Positions 1-5,989 of a stretch of 7,287 bases of DNA are shown one piece after another. Origin of the DNA: Hadesarchaea archaeon. Its GTDB lineage: Archaea; Hadarchaeota; Hadarchaeia; Hadarchaeales; Hadarchaeaceae. Numbering within the stretch: position 1 is the stretch's first letter; the number at the start of each line of letters is the position of its first letter. The stretch covers positions 1-7,287 of the forward strand of contig DTYD01000110.1 of NCBI GenBank assembly GCA_012962055.1, given 5' to 3'. The notes below the pieces were generated by a model, which did no database searches, was not told the DNA's origin, and saw nothing but the letters and a program-made list of their open reading frames with translations. Position numbers and translations under genes: made by a program.

Positions 1-1027
1 CTCTGGCTTTCAGACCGTCAAGTGTAGTACACAGGGTAGCTACTACCCGTCGCTCGACCTCTCCTGAAACCTCCTCTCGTTTTGGAGCTATCGCATCAAG
101 TTCGTCGATGAACACAATAGATGGAGCGTTTTTCTCAGCCTGCTCGAAAACTTCTCTGAGGCGAGCTTCAGACTCTCCGTACCATTTTGACATGATTTCT
201 GGACCATTTATCGAGATGAAGTTCGCTCCGGATTCGTTAGCCACAGCTTTCGCGATAAGAGTCTTGCCCGTACCTGGCGGGCCGTGGAGGAGCACGCCTT
301 TAGGAGGTTCTATTCCAAGTCTATCGAAAACCTCAGGGTGCTTAAGTGGAAGCTCAATCATCTCACGCACGCGTTGGAGCTCCTCTTTCAATCCACCGAT
401 ATCTTCGTATGTTACGGCCGGTACTTTTAGTTCCTTAACTGCAACCGCTTGAGGTAGCACCTCGACCTCAGTCATATCTGTGACAAGCACTATTCCGGCA
501 GGATTGGTGTTGGTGACGACGAATTTTACCTCACCGAGTCCAAACGGCAACGCCATCTTCCCAAAGAAGCCACCGAAAATTTCCTCAAAAAGGTCCCCCC
601 TCATCTCAACAGGTTCTTCGGGAGGTGTGGGGGCGATTAGGTCTCCCTTCATCAGAGGTCTGCCCAACAGGTTACGTTTGAGGGTCTCTCCGGGTGCCAT
701 AAATCTTACGTGTGGGTCGGTAGGGGCGATGGAGATAGATTTAGCTTCTTTTACAGTGGCCTTTTTCACAGTGACTTTTTCCCCTATTGAAGTACCGGCG
801 TTGTGGCGGATCAAACCATCGATTCGGATTATCTCGAGCCCCTTATCATCTTGCGCACCTTTAACAGCAATTGCACCAGTTGAACGAGATCCGGTTATCT
901 CAACATAATCTCCCTGTTTGATGCCGATCTGCTTCATTACTCCACTGTCTATCAGGGCGAAACCACGGTTCACATAAGCTTGATACCGATTTTCTGCGAC
1001 GGTCAGCTTTAACCCTTTTTCAACCAT
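1..1027 (-). CDS. cdc48: CDC48/VCP-family AAA+ ATPase, N-terminal 342 residues (cut by window edge)
   Basis: Archaeal CDC48/p97 homologue, known in the family as an ATP-driven hexameric unfoldase that extracts and unfolds proteins in the cytoplasm, often feeding the proteasome. The visible part starts with the double-psi beta-barrel N domain (about residues 1-90), then the second N subdomain (about 95-185), then the first AAA+ module opening with the VTYEDIGGL motif. Walker A GPPGTGKT is at 249-256 with the lysine at 255; Walker [10 protein letters not shown] has Asp308 and Glu309; the region [10 protein letters not shown] follows. D1 completion and D2 lie beyond the left edge. The N-to-D1 part has an acidic, Phe/Gly-rich insertion near residues 132-158 (EEIFGGFFG). 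The ATG start is supported by AGAGGTGG just upstream. It lies 2 nt after the stop of the small upstream gene, so the two are probably cotranscribed. Family assignment is very secure. Confidence 0.97.
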   Translation of the reverse strand, partial: MVEKGLKLTVAENRYQAYVNRGFALIDSGVMKQIGIKQGDYVEITGSRSTGAIAVKGAQDDKGLEIIRIDGLIRHNAGTSIGEKVTVKKATVKEAKSISIAPTDPHVRFMAPGETLKRNLLGRPLMKGDLIAPTPPEEPVEMRGDLFEEIFGGFFGKMALPFGLGEVKFVVTNTNPAGIVLVTDMTEVEVLPQAVAVKELKVPAVTYEDIGGLKEELQRVREMIELPLKHPEVFDRLGIEPPKGVLLHGPPGTGKTLIAKAVANESGANFISINGPEIMSKWYGESEARLREVFEQAEKNAPSIVFIDELDAIAPKREEVSGEVERRVVATLCTTLDGLKAR

Positions 1028-1029
1028 TT

Positions 1030-1314
1030 TTACCACCTCTTGTTTTCAACTTTAAATTTGTACCAAACCAAGTGTTCGTTGAATTCTTTAAAGATTTTTT
1101 CCACGAGTTTGGCATACTCCTCTTCAATTAGGAGGGTGCTCCGGTTTATAAACTGCCAGACATCCTCCGGTAACTCGTCGAGGATTCCGGGCGAGTGATT
1201 ACGTCCTGCTTTTGTTTTGTAATCATATCCGCAGAGCGCCCGGTAGAACAGGGTCGCCGGTGAGCCTCGCGATTTTACGTCCCAGATGATCAAAATTCTT
1301 GGCATATCTCTCAT
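1030..1314 (-). CDS. Small unrecognised protein (about 94 aa) upstream of cdc48, possible ferredoxin-like fold
   Basis: I do not recognise this protein family. Starting at ATG 1314 it has 94 residues; ATG 1305 ([10 protein letters not shown]) is equally plausible. A longer version needs TTG at 1332, which falls inside the promoter repeat and is unlikely. By eye it reads as a hydrophobic strand (RILIIWDVK), a helix ([13 protein letters not shown]), a basic loop with Gly/Pro, a segment [12 protein letters not shown], a long amphipathic helix ([18 protein letters not shown]) and a final strand (LVWYKFKVE). That order resembles the small beta-alpha-beta-beta-alpha-beta proteins that include Cas2/VapD-like folds, but I see no catalytic motif, so this is only a structural guess. 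There is no signal peptide or membrane segment and it is rich in Lys, Glu and Arg. It ends 2 nt before cdc48 and is probably the first gene of that operon. A TATA-like element centred near 1341 lies about 27 nt before ATG 1314, fitting a leaderless transcript. Confidence 0.75.
   Translation of the reverse strand: MRDMPRILIIWDVKSRGSPATLFYRALCGYDYKTKAGRNHSPGILDELPEDVWQFINRSTLLIEEEYAKLVEKIFKEFNEHLVWYKFKVENKRW
1032..1040 (-). promoter_or_regulatory. Shine-Dalgarno site of cdc48
   Basis: On the minus strand AGAGGTGGT lies 4 nt before the cdc48 ATG, matching the core of the archaeal anti-SD complement (AGGAGGTGAT). It lies inside the last codons and stop of the upstream small gene, the usual arrangement for translational coupling inside an operon. 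Confidence 0.7.
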
Positions 1315-1333
1315 TTGTTGTATATATAACAAT
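1314..1333. repeat. Promoter repeat copy 1 (20 nt, imperfect dyad)
   Basis: TTTGTTGTATATATAACAAT. It matches the copy at 1348-1367 at 19 of 20 positions. Inside it TTGTT (1315-1319) and AACAA (1328-1332) form inverted arms around an AT core. It overlaps the likely transcription and translation start of the minus-strand small gene, a position where a bound repressor would block initiation. Confidence 0.7.
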
Positions 1334-1335
1334 AC

Positions 1336-1347
1336 ATATTTAAATAT
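1336..1347 (-). promoter_or_regulatory. TATA-like element of the small gene-cdc48 operon (12-bp palindrome)
   Basis: ATATTTAAATAT is a perfect 12-bp palindrome centred at 1341.5. It is about 27 nt upstream of ATG 1314, the usual archaeal TATA-to-transcription-start distance, so transcription could begin at the start codon itself. A second candidate, TTATAAATA on the minus strand (1355-1363), lies inside the distal repeat and would put the transcript start near 1333. Confidence 0.5.
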
Positions 1348-1367
1348 TTTGTTGTATTTATAACAAT
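1348..1367. repeat. Promoter repeat copy 2 (20 nt, imperfect dyad)
   Basis: TTTGTTGTATTTATAACAAT, differing from copy 1 only at the central A/T. The TTGTT and AACAA arms are conserved. Centre-to-centre distance to copy 1 is 34 bp, roughly three helical turns, with the palindromic TATA-like element midway between. The copy lies just upstream of that element with respect to the minus-strand operon. Confidence 0.7.
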
Positions 1368-1390
1368 TTCGTGCATCATCGTTAAACTAG

Positions 1391-1402
1391 TAATAATTAT
1401 AG
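1391..1402 (+). promoter_or_regulatory. Possible TATA box for the purN-purD transcript
   Basis: TAATAATTATAG, AT-rich and centred about 27 nt before ATG 1424, would give a leaderless transcript beginning at the 18-codon ORF. An alternative promoter closer to purN is the AAAGTTTAAG element at 1444-1453, whose spacing would place a start near 1475. I cannot decide between them. Confidence 0.35.
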
Positions 1403-1423
1403 GGCTAAAGAAGGGTTATCGAC

Positions 1424-1480
1424 ATGGCGGTGGTTCATGATCCAAAGTTTAAGGCCCATTTACAGTCCAAAAAAGGATAG
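1424..1480 (+). CDS. Possible 18-codon leader ORF upstream of purN
   Basis: ATG at 1424 opens a frame of 18 codons (MAVVHDPKFKAHLQSKKG) ending at TAG 1478-1480, only 4 nt before the preferred purN ATG at 1485. Its ATG is about 27 nt after an AT-rich TATA-like sequence, which suits leaderless initiation, and the tight spacing would allow termination-reinitiation into purN. I see no homology to a named leader peptide. It may be chance: the frame is short and the same DNA carries the AAAGTTTAAG element that could be a purN promoter, in which case the ORF would not be transcribed whole. Confidence 0.25.
   Translation: MAVVHDPKFKAHLQSKKG
1444..1453 (+). promoter_or_regulatory. AAAGTTTAAG element upstream of purN
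   Basis: AAAGTTTAAG, followed by GCCC, lies about 35 nt before the purN ATG. It matches the AAAGTTTAAAG found in the purC-purF spacer and in the purE/purB divergent promoter at 10 of 11 positions. It could be a BRE plus TATA box for purN or part of a shared purine operator. Confidence 0.35.
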
Positions 1481-1484
1481 AAAA

Positions 1485-2162
1485 ATGAAGATTGTTGTGT
1501 TGTTTTCTGGAGGTGCCAGCGCCGTTCCCTTTATGGTCAAAGGCGAGGGGCATGAAGTCATCGGTGCCATTTCCACGAACAAAAATGCTTCGGGTATCGA
1601 GAAGCTAAAAAAGTTGGGGATACCAGTCGAAGTCGCGGATATCCGCGAATTTTACGGGGACAGGCCGATCACAGATATGAAAATTAGAGAGGCATACGAC
1701 GAAAAACTCTTGTCAATTATAAATGAGAAAAAGTGGAAACCAGACATAATTGCGTGTTCGGGCTACATGTACATCATAACAGAGAAGTTTTTAGGCAGAT
1801 ATCAAGTTTTGAATGTACACCCTGCGGATTTATCGATTGAGAAAAATGGAAAGAGGAAATATACCGGCGCTGATTCTGTCAAAGACCAAATAGAAACTGG
1901 TGAGAAGGTCACGAGATCCACGATACACCTGATGAGCCGGAAACCGGATCACGGACCGATTTTGGTGATTTCCGAAGGTCTGCCTGTGGAGAATAGAAAT
2001 CCAAAGGAACAACAAATACTTATGAAAGAAAAATGTGATGGTCCGGCCTACAGAGAAGCTTTAAACATGCTGTCGAGGGGAATGTTTGCTATCGACCCTG
2101 AGAAAAACATTTACGTGAAAGACGACGATAAATGGGTCAAAAAAATTGTGAGAATGGGATGA
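1485..2162 (+). CDS. purN: Phosphoribosylglycinamide formyltransferase (PurN-like, divergent)
   Basis: Folate-dependent formyltransferase-fold protein of 225 residues, expected to transfer the formyl group of 10-formyltetrahydrofolate to GAR. The catalytic triad is visible: Asn110 and His112 in NVHPADL and Asp155 in the DHGPIL loop, with GYMYIIT (93-99) matching the strand before the active site. The start at 1485 (MKIVVLFSGG) places the first strand at the N-terminus as in the family; an upstream in-frame ATG at 1437 would add 16 residues that the family lacks. A weak AAGGA lies 7-8 nt before 1485. The N-terminal phosphate-binding loop reads SGGASAV instead of the usual SGNGSN-like sequence, so substrate binding may differ. 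It ends at TGA 2160-2162, overlapping the purD ATG as ATGA. Coupling to purD supports the GAR assignment; without it, a different formyltransferase would be conceivable. Confidence 0.85.
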   Translation: MKIVVLFSGGASAVPFMVKGEGHEVIGAISTNKNASGIEKLKKLGIPVEVADIREFYGDRPITDMKIREAYDEKLLSIINEKKWKPDIIACSGYMYIITEKFLGRYQVLNVHPADLSIEKNGKRKYTGADSVKDQIETGEKVTRSTIHLMSRKPDHGPILVISEGLPVENRNPKEQQILMKEKCDGPAYREALNMLSRGMFAIDPEKNIYVKDDDKWVKKIVRMG

Positions 2163-3550
2163 AGATGGCGATCGGGGTTTTGGGGATCAGTTATGGAAGC
2201 AGGTTCGCTTGTATGGCAGATTTTCTTTCAAGAAGCGGTCACAAGGTAAAGCTTTTCATAGCAGACAAACAAAGGAATCCCTTTAGTGTAAAAAAAGTTG
2301 AGGGAACAGGAGGTAAACACGTCGTAATCCCGGATTTGAATGTGAAGGATATCACCAAATTTGCGAAGAGGCACAAGAATGAGATAGAGTTTGGAGTGCT
2401 TGGTCCAGAAGCCCCCGGAATGAACGGGGTCAGAGATAAAATCGAAAAAGAAACTAAAATAAAAATGATATGTCCAACATCCGGGTACTTCATTGAGAAA
2501 AGCAAGGTCGAACAAAGAAAATTGATCGCCGAGATAATTCCGTCTGCAAATCCGAGGTTCAGAGTCTTTTATCCTAAAGATTACGGATCAGAAAGTGCAA
2601 TTAAAAAGGATGTTTACGAGTGGCTGGACGAGATTGGAGACGACGTGGCCGTCAAACCCGACGCACCAGCAACCGGAAAGGGTGTGGGTATCTGGGGAGA
2701 CCATTTCACATCTAGAGAAAGTTTGTTTGAAAATTATTTCCTACCAAATTTTGAGAAAGGCCCCGTGATAGTCGAGGAAAAGTTAGACGGAGAGGAGTTT
2801 TCTCTGCAGTTTATTTCCGATGGGGAGCATTTGGTTCCTACTCCAGCCGTTAGGGACTACAAGAGGGCATTCGACTGGGATTTGGGACCCAATACCGGGG
2901 GAATGGGTTCCTACAAGGACAGAGAAAACTTGCTTCCATTTATGAGGGAGGGGGATTGGAAAGAAGCTTTGGAGATAGGGGAAAAGATTCACGAGAAGTT
3001 GAAAAAAACCAAAAGGAATCCGGAAGTCAGGGGGAATTTGTATATGGCATACATAATTACAAAAGACGGTGTTAAGGTCCTTGAGATGAACAGCAGGTGG
3101 GGGGACCCCGAAGTGATGAATATTCTACCAATTTTGAAAGAAGATTTCGTTGATGTATGCCTCAAATGTTTAGATGGGAATTTGAGAAAACTTAATTTTG
3201 AAGACAAGGCGACGGTTGTGACTTATGCCGTTCCCTTGGGGTACGGTGGATACGCCAGTTACTCCGGTCCAAATAAAATTGATCTGGGCAAAGCGGAAAA
3301 ATTGAAGGAAAAGTATGGTGATAATTTTTGGATTTATCCGGGCGCCGTGGAGCTAAAGAGCGGGGAGTTTCACGCTTTGAAATCTAGAGTGGCCGCCGTT
3401 GTAGGAGTATCCGATACCTTGGAGGAGGCTAGGGAGATCTCCATTGGCGGTGTTAGAAAAATTGATGGACCTCTAAGGCACCGGGAAGACATAGCGCTTC
3501 CAGAATACATAGCCAGAAGCAAAAAACATATGGAGAAAATTTTAACTTGA
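2159..3550 (+). CDS. purD: Phosphoribosylamine-glycine ligase (GAR synthetase, divergent)
   Basis: ATP-grasp ligase joining glycine to phosphoribosylamine to give GAR, the second step of purine synthesis. Length is 463 residues against roughly 420-430 usual. Visible landmarks: GPEAPGMNGV (82-91), CPTSGYFIEKSK (105-116), the ATP-binding strand AVKPDAPATGKGVGI (164-178), VIVEEKLDGEEFS (203-215), NTGGMGSY (245-252) and the metal-binding EMNSRWGDPE (309-318, normally E-N-R-F-GDPE). The biotin-carboxylase-like C-terminal domain follows. The N-terminal loop GISYGSRFACM replaces the family GSGGREHA. I chose ATG 2159, which overlaps the purN stop as ATGA; ATG 2165 is a close alternative, and earlier in-frame codons lie inside purN. 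The stop TGA (3548-3550) is followed two codons later by TAA. It is converging and 22 nt from the purF stop. Confidence 0.93.
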   Translation: MKMAIGVLGISYGSRFACMADFLSRSGHKVKLFIADKQRNPFSVKKVEGTGGKHVVIPDLNVKDITKFAKRHKNEIEFGVLGPEAPGMNGVRDKIEKETKIKMICPTSGYFIEKSKVEQRKLIAEIIPSANPRFRVFYPKDYGSESAIKKDVYEWLDEIGDDVAVKPDAPATGKGVGIWGDHFTSRESLFENYFLPNFEKGPVIVEEKLDGEEFSLQFISDGEHLVPTPAVRDYKRAFDWDLGPNTGGMGSYKDRENLLPFMREGDWKEALEIGEKIHEKLKKTKRNPEVRGNLYMAYIITKDGVKVLEMNSRWGDPEVMNILPILKEDFVDVCLKCLDGNLRKLNFEDKATVVTYAVPLGYGGYASYSGPNKIDLGKAEKLKEKYGDNFWIYPGAVELKSGEFHALKSRVAAVVGVSDTLEEAREISIGGVRKIDGPLRHREDIALPEYIARSKKHMEKILT

Positions 3551-3572
3551 TTCTAAATGGACACGGAAGATT

Positions 3573-5057
3573 CTAAGAACTTTCATATACTCTGCCTGTC
3601 TCCTTCTCCCCTTTCTCAAATTTAGCTTTCATTTTATCTGCTATTTGTTGTGCAAGTGGGGTGGGATATTGACATGTCAGACAGCCGAGGCAGAGCTCAT
3701 CTCTCTCCAGACCCGTGCTCTTGACGAAATTCTCGATTGATTGATAGTGGACGCTATCCGCGCCTATGATCCTCGCTATTTCTGTCGCATCATGTTTTGC
3801 CCCTATCAGTTCGCTAAACGTGGACATATCAATTCCATAAAAACATGGTGAGATTATCCGTGGAAATGTGATGTACATATGCACTTTTTTTGCCCCTGCT
3901 TCCCTCATCTTTTTGATTATCCTGCGCGATGTGTCTCCTCTAACTATGCTGTCTTCCACAGCTGCCACTCTCTTCCCTTTTATTTCTCCTCCGATGTTCA
4001 GCTTCTTCATTATGATCATCTCACGCTCTTTGTGAGTGGTGATGAATGCACGATCTGTCACATAACGATGCTTCCTCAAAGCTCGTGCCCAATGTATGCC
4101 AGTTTGTTCGTGTAGGCCGTATGCCGCATCATCGCCGGTTTCGGGTATTGAAATGACAATATCTATTTTGTTATTAATTTCTGAATCTTCTTTCCCAAGA
4201 TTCCTCCCAAAATCTTCCCTTATCTTGTACACAGGTTTGCTTCCACCGTTGAGGATTGAATCAGGCCTGGCAAAATATGCAAACTCAAAACTGCAAAATG
4301 CCCTCATTTTGGGTTTCACTAGCTGTTCCTGCGTGAAACCATCCTTTGACCACACCAACAATTCTCCGGGTTTTATCTCCGACTCATACTGGAAATTGTT
4401 GATGTTCAACCCAACGCTCTCGGATGAAACGGCAAAGATTTTTTTATCTTCGTCATGTCCGTAACAAAGAGGCCTTATCCCAAGGGAGTCCCTGAAAGCA
4501 AAGAGTTCCCCTTTTTGGGTCAACCCAACAACGGAAAAAGCCCCTTCCACCTCCCGCATGCAGGCTTTCACAGAGGAACTTAGCCCACGATCTTTTTTCA
4601 AGCCCTGCAACAATTTCTTGCTTATTAGCTCCACATCGGAGGAGGTCGAAAGGTTACCAAATTCTGATTTAAGTTCCAGTCTGAGTTGTGAGACATTTAC
4701 GATGTTGCCGTTGTAGGCGAGAGCGATTTTAGCGCCGCCGTCTTCCACGATAAACGGTTGTGTGTCCCTCAAAAGCCAGCGTTTGTTGTCCTTTCCAGAA
4801 GTTGCATATCGAACGTGCCCGATTCCTGCAGCACCTCGTAATTTTTTAAACAATTTTCTGGTAAGTGGGTGTCTCACTGGAGGTAACAAGTCTAATCCGT
4901 AGTGTGAGGAAAAGCCGTTGTCAAATGTGAGAAATCCATGTGAGTGATGTCCGCGGTGATTTTGGGATATTAGACCCCAATAAAGATAAGAGATTACCGG
5001 GCCACCATCCATATCGTACGCCCCAAATACGCCACAAGCCTCTTTCAGGAACTTCAT
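3573..5057 (-). CDS. purF: Amidophosphoribosyltransferase (PRPP amidotransferase), Fe-S type
   Basis: Catalyses the committed step of purine synthesis: glutamine plus PRPP to phosphoribosylamine. It has 494 residues, close to family size. The N-terminal Ntn-type glutaminase carries Cys8 in EACGVFG after a 7-residue stretch likely removed as a propeptide, then HRG (34-36), GHVRYATSG (80-88), AYNGNIVN (114-121), TSSDVE (138-143) and FRDSLGIRPL (188-197). The phosphoribosyltransferase domain has the PRPP loop EDSIVRGDTSRRI (368-380). Four cysteines at the positions of the structural iron-sulfur ligands are present (Cys255 in CSFEFAYFARP, Cys405 in PCFYGID, Cys456 and Cys459 in CLGCLTC), with an extra Cys462. 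Several motifs are unusual, for example HRGHHSHG where HRGQESAG is typical and IPETGDDAA where VPDSGxxAA is typical. Alone on its strand, it converges on purD and follows purC after an 88-nt spacer. Confidence 0.95.
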   Translation of the reverse strand: MKFLKEACGVFGAYDMDGGPVISYLYWGLISQNHRGHHSHGFLTFDNGFSSHYGLDLLPPVRHPLTRKLFKKLRGAAGIGHVRYATSGKDNKRWLLRDTQPFIVEDGGAKIALAYNGNIVNVSQLRLELKSEFGNLSTSSDVELISKKLLQGLKKDRGLSSSVKACMREVEGAFSVVGLTQKGELFAFRDSLGIRPLCYGHDEDKKIFAVSSESVGLNINNFQYESEIKPGELLVWSKDGFTQEQLVKPKMRAFCSFEFAYFARPDSILNGGSKPVYKIREDFGRNLGKEDSEINNKIDIVISIPETGDDAAYGLHEQTGIHWARALRKHRYVTDRAFITTHKEREMIIMKKLNIGGEIKGKRVAAVEDSIVRGDTSRRIIKKMREAGAKKVHMYITFPRIISPCFYGIDMSTFSELIGAKHDATEIARIIGADSVHYQSIENFVKSTGLERDELCLGCLTCQYPTPLAQQIADKMKAKFEKGEKETGRVYESS

Positions 5058-5145
5058 AACACCAAACCAATCTCGGCCTTAGTTTTAATATTTGTACCTT
5101 TTTATGCCGGAGAACAAAGTTTAAAGGTAGTGGTACAAGCGGAAT
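5058..5145 (-). promoter_or_regulatory. purC-purF spacer with likely purF promoter
   Basis: This 88-nt spacer lies between the reconstructed purC stop and the purF ATG. On the minus strand it holds three AT-rich candidates: CTTTAAACTTT (5116-5126, reverse complement of the shared AAAGTTTAAAG), GCATAAAAAG (about 5099-5108) and AAATATTAAAAC (about 5082-5093). The last is about 30 nt before the ATG and would give a very short leader; the first would leave a leader near 35-40 nt. A weak TTGGTGTT precedes the ATG. I see no hairpin terminator for purC. Confidence 0.45.
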
Positions 5146-5985
5146 CTAAAATTTCCGTCCAGTTAATTTCCCATAACACTCGATGTATCTTTTTGAAGTC
5201 TGTGAGATTACTTCTTTCGGCAACGTTGGAGCTGGCGGTTGCTTGTTTCACTTTATATTTAGTAGGTAATCCCGAACGTATTGTTTATCGAAGCTGTACT
5301 GGTCCTTCCCAGCCTCATAACCATCTTGAGGCCAAAATCTGGAGGAATCCGGCGTGAATATCTCATCTATCAGCATCAGTTCTCCGGAGTGGAAACCAAA
5401 CTCAAATTTTGTGTCTGCCACGAGGATGCCGTTGGCTTCTGCTTTTTTTGAAACTTCTTCATATAATTTAATACAGGTTTCTTCAGCTTGCTCGGCGGTA
5501 TCCTTTCCGAGCTCTTTTACCACATCTTTCTTGGTCATTTCAATATCGTGACCGGTTTCTGCCTTGGTTGTCGGAGTGACGATCGGATCTGGCAATTTAG
5601 AGGCCTTGTTTAGACCTGCCGGGAGCTTTATCCCAGAAATTGGTTTGCCCAAACGATAGTTCTCCCAAGCCGAACCATAGAGATAACCTCTAACGACAAA
5701 CTCGATTTTTATTGGCTCGGCTTTTGCCACAAGCATGATCCGCTGATCTACGATGTCTAGCATGTGATTTGGTATTATCTTTCTGAGTCCACCAAACCAA
5801 CAAGCAGATATTCTGTTCAGAGCTTCCCCCTTTCCTGGCATGCCATCAGGTAAAACAACGTCGAAAGCTGAGATTCTATCGGTGGAAACAACAAGCAACT
5901 TGTCGGATAAATCATATATATCTCTCACTTTACCACATTTGAGAAGTTTGAGCGGGAGGCAAGACTCCGTCAGGACCTCTTCCAT
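5146..5985 (-). CDS. purC: SAICAR synthetase (PurC) interrupted by an in-frame TGA at codon 246
   Basis: Phosphoribosylaminoimidazole-succinocarboxamide synthetase joins aspartate to CAIR with ATP. Motifs in order: GKVRDIY (18-24), STDRISAFDVVLP (34-46), VVRGYLYGSAWENY (97-110), TPTTKAETGHD (137-147), DTKFEFG (191-197) and DEIFTPDSSRFW (207-218). The frame stops at TGA 5248-5250 after YVRDYLLNIK. The same frame then runs 33 more codons to TAG 5146-5148, starting NKQPPAPTLPKEV and ending YGKLTGRKF, which is the family's conserved C-terminal tail. The TGA sits where the family usually has Trp (GW-D/N-K-x-PPAP), so the ancestral codon was very likely TGG. I chose ATG 5985 over GTG 6018 because family members begin near this point, AAGTGAT lies 3 nt before it, and the reconstructed purE stop is 4 nt upstream. 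As literally written the product is 245 residues; with the tail, 279. Confidence 0.9.
5248..5250 (-). other. In-frame TGA inside purC at a conserved Trp position
   Basis: Codon 246 of purC counted from ATG 5985. Both sides encode conserved PurC sequence in one frame without indel, so this is a single-base difference (TGG to TGA) or a recoded codon. Other Trp residues of PurC (codons 63, 107, 218) are TGG. purN and purD both appear to use TGA as a genuine stop. Confidence 0.85.
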
Positions 5986-5989
5986 CAAA

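Noticed and set aside
108..908. Two plus-strand open frames (108-452 and 480-908)
   Set aside because: They lie opposite cdc48, whose minus-strand frame encodes clear AAA+ motifs; the plus-strand translations are Ser/Pro-rich and featureless.
1314..1367. The two promoter repeats as the start of a CRISPR array
   Set aside because: Only two copies, a 14-nt gap far too short for a spacer, and the AT-rich dyad looks like a promoter operator.
3551..3572. Possible bidirectional terminator between purD and purF, with the 8-nt repeat GATTCTAA at 3549-3556 and 3569-3576
   Set aside because: No convincing hairpin; the short direct repeat could be chance, and only modest T-rich runs follow.
4096..4464. 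Plus-strand open frames within purF (3879-4115, 4096-4464)
   Set aside because: Antisense shadows of PurF with no recognisable motif, start signal or homology.
5248..5250. Selenocysteine at the purC TGA
   Set aside because: The family has Trp here, not Cys, PurC is not a known selenoprotein, and I see no SECIS-like structure in the short spacer that follows.
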